From: CALLVY01 sp937899855
Lineage (GTDB): Bacteria; Bacteroidota; Bacteroidia; Chitinophagales; Saprospiraceae
DNA: 64,000 nucleotides
Reading direction: 5' to 3'
NCBI GenBank assembly: GCA_039820405.1
Contig: JBCBQC010000018.1
Location: 1-64,000 of the forward strand
Made by a program: the position numbers and the translations under genes. The stretch's first letter is position 1. Each line of letters starts with the position of its first letter. The notes below the pieces were generated by a model. That model saw only the letters and a list, made by a program, of their open reading frames with translations. It was not told where the DNA came from and made no database searches. This document shows positions 59,336-64,000 of this stretch, one piece after another.

Positions 59336-61696
59336 CTAGTGGGGCAGCACGCTAAACCGACCCTCTTGTCGAAAGCCTCGACCTTCAATGGTGAAAAAAA
59401 AGCTTCCCCCCCTGGCCCGAGCAAAGTCTTCGATACTCAGGACATTGTTCCCCACGACGTAGGTCTCCCGCGCCGTGTGTACCAACTGGCCCAGGGCATT
59501 GTAAATGCGAATTTGGGCCGTGCCGCTTTGTGGGGATTGGAACCGAAAGTGGATCGTCTCACGACTGGGGTTGGGAAAGACGCTGACCTCAAAATTACCC
59601 TGGGGCAGGGGCTGGACTTTGGTGTTGGCATCGACCACGCTCATCCGCAGACGCACAGGAGCCGCCGCCCCCTCCGCACTGAAGAATTCGGTCGGTAGGA
59701 CGTGTGGGCTGATTTGGAGGATGCGCTGTAATTGCTCGATGTCCTCTAGGGCACGCAGTTGTAACTGGAACAAGGGCTGATCGGAGGCCAGATGCTGCCC
59801 TTCCAGTCGTTCGTCCAACCACAGGACGCGCAGTTCCTTTTCCACCAAGCGCTGGGTGCCGAAATGGTCGACTCGGAATTGGGGCAGTTCGCCGGTTTTG
59901 ATTCCTTCGAGTTCGACGCGTTCGGTATCCAGAAAAAGACCCAGGCCAAAGGCGGCGATGTTGGTAAAGCCCTCGGCACTCAGCCTAAGGGTAAAGGTTT
60001 CGCCACTTTGGATGGGGCGGGGATTGTGCAGGTCGATGATGGCTTGGCCGCGATCGGAGCTGTTGCCGCCACTTACTTTTTGGGTATTGGCGCTTTGATT
60101 GACGTCGCCGACCTTGACGGCGTGGAAGCCCATCTCGGCGCGGTAAATACTGGGGGTAGCGTAGCAAAAGTCGCTGTCCAGGTAATTGGGGTAGGGGAAC
60201 GCCACCATATTGAAAGGAGTACCCGTGAGTGGGGAGGCCGTAAAATGATCGGGATGGAGAAAGGGAATCAACTCGGGGAAGAAACGCCAGGGGCTATCCA
60301 GGTTACCTTCTACGGGTGGGGTGTTGATGTTGTTGAGAATCAAATCGCGCAAAACCGCGATGTCCGCGCCATCGATCTGGCCATCATTATTGGCATCCGC
60401 CGCGATTTGGTTCCAGCCGTCCAGCAAGTCCGTACCGAGTTGGTGCCGGCTGATCAAGACCAAGTCGGCTACCGATAGGCCATTGAGCCAGGTATCCTCC
60501 TTTTGCAGGTCGGCGGTGGTGGCGCCGTCGAGGGGGAAGTTACAGAAGAATTGACCCTGTGCATCCGTCAAATCCGTTGGGGTGCAGGTGCCGTTGGGGA
60601 CGCCGTTACAATTGCTATCCGCGTAGTGGTCCAGTGTGACCGCCACGTTGCGCAAGCCATCACCACCGGGCATCCGCAGTACCGTTTCGATCAAAGCTTC
60701 GTCGTTGGAGGCGTTACAACTGTTGTGAGCATACTGGATGTATTCCAGGTAGAAGTAAATCATCCGCTCAAACTGACCAGTAGTAAAGCTGTTGCGGCAC
60801 CCAAAATAGTAAGACATGAGATTGTTGATGAGCGGTTCGTACTTATCGTTATTGGCATCGTACCGCTCTTCAGAAAAGGTACAACTTGCTCTATCGTGTT
60901 TGAGGTCAGCATCGGCGGGAGTGTCAGCAACCATATCGCCGCCCCCAATTTCAATTTTGAAGGCAGTCCCACTATTGGGATCGATCCAAGTATAAGGGGA
61001 GTCTTCGCAAGTGAGGAAGGTATTATTGTGGTGGATCATGAGGTCATCATCATCGATTCCGTTGGGCGGATTAGGGTCTACCAATTCTGCACTTCGGTAG
61101 TACTGAAAAGGGCTATTGGGGTCATAAATTTGTTCATGGTTTTGAAAGGTATGGAAGAGGCCGAAGTAGTGTCCGATCTCGTGGGCTAGCGTCGTAGCTT
61201 GGAAATTGAGGTTACCGTCGTTGTAGGTAATGATCACACCACTTAAGCCATTTGACATGGGAGACGATCCTTCTCCCCCACCAGCCCCGTCAATGTCATC
61301 GACGAAAAAGACATTGAGGACTCCCGGCACCCAATGTGGGGCAAAAGGTACAATGCTAGGCACACTCTGTAGGTCACTATCGTCGATGTAGTTCACCGGA
61401 GCCACTTGCTGAAAATCAAAATTTCCTCCCCCAAAGTAAGCATTCATGGCAATGGTCATTTGATCGGCAATGGCCTGGGTTTGCCCCCCGTTGCCGTTGT
61501 CGTCCCGGACGTTGTGAAACTGAATGGGGATACAGAAAGGCCCCGCCAGCTCCTGGGAGGTATAATTGTCCTTCCAATCTTTGGGAACGTAAATCCACGG
61601 GGTACTACCGGGGAGTTCAAGACAAGAACTCTGCCCCGTAGCTTGGAATGCACCGGCCACCAGACCGAGTAATAGTAATTGCTTTATCATTTTCAT
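59336..61696 (-). CDS. Secreted M43-like metalloprotease, T9SS, array copy B
   Basis: 786 residues, the same domain order as 56760. Signal peptide MKMIKQLLLLGLVAGAFQAT; zinc site H172-E-I-G-H176-Y-F-G-L-F-H182; Met-turn N-N-L-M-S-Y-Y followed by F-T-T-G-Q-F-E-R. Dockerin-like segment (ADLVLISRHQLG; DANNDGQIDGADIAVLRDLI), cohesin-like domain and T9SS tail (VSVFPNPSRETIHFRF). Blocks such as LVDPNPPNGIDDDD and GFHAVKVGDVNQSANTQ are shared word for word with the neighbouring copies, so this is a recent duplication on an older array. Confidence 0.92.
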   Translation of the reverse strand: MKMIKQLLLLGLVAGAFQATGQSSCLELPGSTPWIYVPKDWKDNYTSQELAGPFCIPIQFHNVRDDNGNGGQTQAIADQMTIAMNAYFGGGNFDFQQVAPVNYIDDSDLQSVPSIVPFAPHWVPGVLNVFFVDDIDGAGGGEGSSPMSNGLSGVIITYNDGNLNFQATTLAHEIGHYFGLFHTFQNHEQIYDPNSPFQYYRSAELVDPNPPNGIDDDDLMIHHNNTFLTCEDSPYTWIDPNSGTAFKIEIGGGDMVADTPADADLKHDRASCTFSEERYDANNDKYEPLINNLMSYYFGCRNSFTTGQFERMIYFYLEYIQYAHNSCNASNDEALIETVLRMPGGDGLRNVAVTLDHYADSNCNGVPNGTCTPTDLTDAQGQFFCNFPLDGATTADLQKEDTWLNGLSVADLVLISRHQLGTDLLDGWNQIAADANNDGQIDGADIAVLRDLILNNINTPPVEGNLDSPWRFFPELIPFLHPDHFTASPLTGTPFNMVAFPYPNYLDSDFCYATPSIYRAEMGFHAVKVGDVNQSANTQKVSGGNSSDRGQAIIDLHNPRPIQSGETFTLRLSAEGFTNIAAFGLGLFLDTERVELEGIKTGELPQFRVDHFGTQRLVEKELRVLWLDERLEGQHLASDQPLFQLQLRALEDIEQLQRILQISPHVLPTEFFSAEGAAAPVRLRMSVVDANTKVQPLPQGNFEVSVFPNPSRETIHFRFQSPQSGTAQIRIYNALGQLVHTARETYVVGNNVLSIEDFARARGGSFFFTIEGRGFRQEGRFSVLPH

Positions 61697-61842
61697 AGTT
61701 CTACATTTTGGTGAATGAATTTACTCCTCATTGCGGGAAGTCTTCTTTTGGTAACCGGAGGCACGTTACTTTCTTAAGCCCCTCACCAGGAAGTACAAAA
61801 ATGTGGGTGGTGACGGACGGATGAGAACCCCCTTGAAAAGCA

Positions 61843-61874
61843 GTCGCCCATCAGCGGGGGGGCTGATGGGCGAC
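61843..61874 (-). terminator. Hairpin terminator of protease copy C
   Basis: GTCGCCCATCAGC and GCTGATGGGCGAC form a perfect 13-bp stem with a G6 loop, followed on the minus strand by TGCTTTTC. It lies 33 bases after the stop at 61908. Its CCCATCA core relates it to the terminators at 56701 and 59277. Confidence 0.65.
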
Positions 61875-61907
61875 GGTACAGTGGCAGCGGAGTACGGTTG
61901 TCCTTTC

Positions 61908-64000
61908 CTAATCCGTAGGCATCCTAGTGAATCGTCCCCGTTGCTGGAAATGGGGCCCTTCGATGGTGTAAAAAAACGTTCCGCCGTGGCTTGGAGAAAG
62001 GGTAGTGATGCCGAGGACATTGTCCCCCACGGCGTAGGCCCTTTGCGTGGTGTATACCGATTGACCCAGGGCATTGTAAATGCGGATTTGGGCCAAGCCG
62101 CTTTGTGGGGATTGGAACTGAAAATGAATCGTTTCACGACTGGGATTGGGAAAGACGGTCACTGCCACTTCCGCCGGGCTAGAGCTCACGGCTGGGGCGG
62201 TTGCCGTTCTGATAAGCTCCAGTTGCAGTTTAGGATCTACCCGTTCTCCCCGAGTATTAAAAAATTCGGGGAGGAGTATCTTTTGGTTGATCTGGAAGAG
62301 GTCCTGGACCCGGTCGATGTCCCGTCGGGCGCGTAGCTGCAATTGGAAGAAGGCCTGGTCCGCAGCCAGGCGGTGCCCCTCCATCCCCTCATCCAACCAG
62401 AGGACGCGCAGCTCCTTTTGCGCCAGTCGTTGGGTGCCAAAGCGATCGACCTGAAACTGTGGCAAGTCCCCCGTCTCGATCCCTTCGAGGCTTACCCGGT
62501 CGGTATCCAGGTAAAAGCCTATCCCAAAGGCGGCAATGTCCACAAAGCGCTCCGCACTCAGTCGTAAGGTAAAACTTTCCCCACGCTGAATCGACCCGGA
62601 ATGAGCCAGTTCCGGTAGGGCCACTAGCCGATCGGGGCCGTTGCCACCGACGAGGTTCTGCGTACTGGCACTCTGGTTGACGTCGCCGACCTTGACGGCG
62701 TGGAAGCCCATCTCATTGCGGAGGTAACTGGGGGTGGCGTAGCAAAAGTTGTTGCCCAAGTAATTGGGGTAGGGGAAAGTGGTGGAGATGTTGAAGGGCG
62801 TATTGCTGAGTGAAGGAGGGCTAAAGTGGTTGGGATGGAGGAAGGGAATCAATTCGGGAAAAAAGCGCCAGGGGCTATCCAGATTGCCATCCACGGGGAG
62901 CTCCGTAATTTTGTACAGGATCAAATCATTGAGCAAGCCCATATCCCCCAGATTGATGATCCCATCATTGTTGGCATCCGCCGCAATCTGATTCCAACCG
63001 TCGAGCACTTGGATGCCCAAGCGGTGGAGGTTGATCTGCAAGATGTCGAAGGTCGTCACCCCGCTGTGCCAATCGTCCTCTTCTTTATCCACATCGGCGG
63101 TGGCGGCCCCACCCACGGGCAGGCTACAGAAAAATTGTCCCTGGGCATCGGTGAGGGCGGTGGGGGTACAAGCAATCCCCGTCGGGATGTTGCAATTGCC
63201 ACTGTCAAAGTGATCGATGCTGACGGATACCTTGCGTACACCATCGCCACCGGGCATCCGCAGTACCGTCTCACTCAGCGATCCGTCGTTGTTGACCGGA
63301 GGGCAACTCCCCAATTCGTACTGGATAAAGTCGAGGTAGTAAAAGAGGGTTCGATCCATCTGGCCGGGGGTAAAGCGGTTGCGACAGCCAAAGTAGTAGG
63401 ACATGAGGTTGTTGATCTCGGGTTCGTAGCGGTCGTTATTGGCGTCAAATTCATCGGAGGTAAAGGTGCAGGTCTGGCTCCGGTAGGACAGCCGCGGATC
63501 CGCGGGCGTATCGGCCACCATATCCCCCGCCGCGATCTCTACTTTGAAGGTCGTACCACTAGCGGGGCTCGTCCAGGAGTAGGGCGAATCCTCACAAGAA
63601 AAGTAGCGGTTATTGGGGTAGATCATGAGGTCATCGTCATCGATACCGTTGGGTGGGTTGGGGTCCACCAATTCCGCGGTGCGGTAGTACTGGTAAGGCG
63701 ATGCGGGATCGTACACGACGTTGCTTCCCTCAAAAGTATGACGCAAGCCAAAATAATGGCCAACCTCGTGGGCCAGGGTGGTGAGTTGGAACAAAAAATC
63801 GGAGCTCTTGTAGGTCATCAGCACGCCACTGTCGCCATTCCCCATGGGGGCTCCCGCCGTTCCGCACAAGTTGGGCAGGCTGTTGACGAAGTAGACGTTG
63901 AGTGCCCCGGGGACTTCATAAATGGCAAAGTCCGCTAGGGTTGCATCAGCGAGTAAAGCGCCATCGTCGATGTAGTTAACGCTGGCCACCTGACGAAACT
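61908..64000 (-). CDS. Secreted M43-like metalloprotease, T9SS, array copy C (5' end outside window)
   Basis: The frame runs to the right edge; the apparent start at 63989 is an internal GTG (Val in ...FRQVASVNYIDDG, aligning with FRQVAPVNYIDD of copy A). The signal peptide and roughly the first 100 residues are therefore missing. The zinc site LAHEVGHYFGLRH and the Met-turn N-N-L-M-S-Y-Y are present. The dockerin-like segment reads FDILQINLHRLG and DANNDGIINLGDMGLLNDLI. A cohesin-like domain and a T9SS tail (VTVFPNPSRETIHFQF) complete it. Same architecture as copies A and B; the array may continue beyond the window. Confidence 0.92.
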   Translation of the reverse strand, partial: FRQVASVNYIDDGALLADATLADFAIYEVPGALNVYFVNSLPNLCGTAGAPMGNGDSGVLMTYKSSDFLFQLTTLAHEVGHYFGLRHTFEGSNVVYDPASPYQYYRTAELVDPNPPNGIDDDDLMIYPNNRYFSCEDSPYSWTSPASGTTFKVEIAAGDMVADTPADPRLSYRSQTCTFTSDEFDANNDRYEPEINNLMSYYFGCRNRFTPGQMDRTLFYYLDFIQYELGSCPPVNNDGSLSETVLRMPGGDGVRKVSVSIDHFDSGNCNIPTGIACTPTALTDAQGQFFCSLPVGGAATADVDKEEDDWHSGVTTFDILQINLHRLGIQVLDGWNQIAADANNDGIINLGDMGLLNDLILYKITELPVDGNLDSPWRFFPELIPFLHPNHFSPPSLSNTPFNISTTFPYPNYLGNNFCYATPSYLRNEMGFHAVKVGDVNQSASTQNLVGGNGPDRLVALPELAHSGSIQRGESFTLRLSAERFVDIAAFGIGFYLDTDRVSLEGIETGDLPQFQVDRFGTQRLAQKELRVLWLDEGMEGHRLAADQAFFQLQLRARRDIDRVQDLFQINQKILLPEFFNTRGERVDPKLQLELIRTATAPAVSSSPAEVAVTVFPNPSRETIHFQFQSPQSGLAQIRIYNALGQSVYTTQRAYAVGDNVLGITTLSPSHGGTFFYTIEGPHFQQRGRFTRMPTD

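Noticed and set aside
62826..63938. Plus-strand frame of 370 codons opposite protease copy C
   Set aside because: Antisense shadow; the minus strand encodes the zinc site, Met-turn and T9SS tail in the same bases.

Overview
The window looks like a chromosomal segment of a Bacteroidota bacterium, most likely class Saprospiria (a Lewinella or Neolewinella-like marine organism). Three things suggest this. First, many exported proteins end in type IX secretion (T9SS) sorting domains. Second, the core genes include Bacteroidota-restricted families (DUF4270, DUF4290, DUF2480, a DUF6427-like protein, a stand-alone GT5 domain) and Bacteroidota-style promoters (TAnnTTTG). Third, there are several members of a helical-repeat family that I associate with Saprospiria. 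No rRNA operon, CRISPR array, prophage or intact insertion sequence is visible.

Layout. 1-1445: truncated helical-repeat gene and a small divergent HTH-like gene. 1805-9708: compact five-gene operon for envelope and secreted proteins: a 4-TM protein, a lipoprotein with a Kazal-like module, an Ig-like/coiled-coil/barrel-like protein, a short T9SS protein and a tail-fibre-like repeat protein. 9813-16478, minus strand: tRNA-Met(CAU), a TPR lipoprotein-like or periplasmic protein, a coiled-coil zinc-ribbon protein, Nif3-like, rfaE2, a flippase-like membrane protein, panD and panC. 16665-22975, plus strand: GT5-like protein, DUF4270 lipoprotein, glmS, DUF4290 and murA, the last with Asp in place of the catalytic Cys. 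22978-28161: polyprenyl synthetase, two head-to-head helical-repeat paralogues and a small orphan. 28540-33384: DUF6427-like, purQ and a dsbD with a duplicated N-terminal domain. 33449-37186, minus strand: lytic transglycosylase, DUF2480, scpB and an orphan membrane protein. 37389-43127: a DksA-like zinc-finger protein, a structured minus-strand RNA candidate, radA, Uma2, a DCC-family protein, asnS and a LolD-type ABC ATPase.

43359-64000 is an accessory array of large secreted proteins. Four M43-like metalloproteases (one cut by the window edge) and two ~1,240-residue BNR beta-propeller proteins all lie on the minus strand. Each propeller gene is divergently paired with a 467-residue helical-repeat gene on the plus strand, and this pair is duplicated in tandem. 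All six secreted proteins carry a dockerin-like segment followed by a cohesin-like segment and a T9SS tail. Three of the protease genes end in related hairpin terminators. The (propeller, helical protein) x2 plus (protease) x4 array is the strongest candidate for an undescribed system in the window. The most definite single-residue observation is the MurA Cys-to-Asp change, which in known homologues gives intrinsic fosfomycin resistance.
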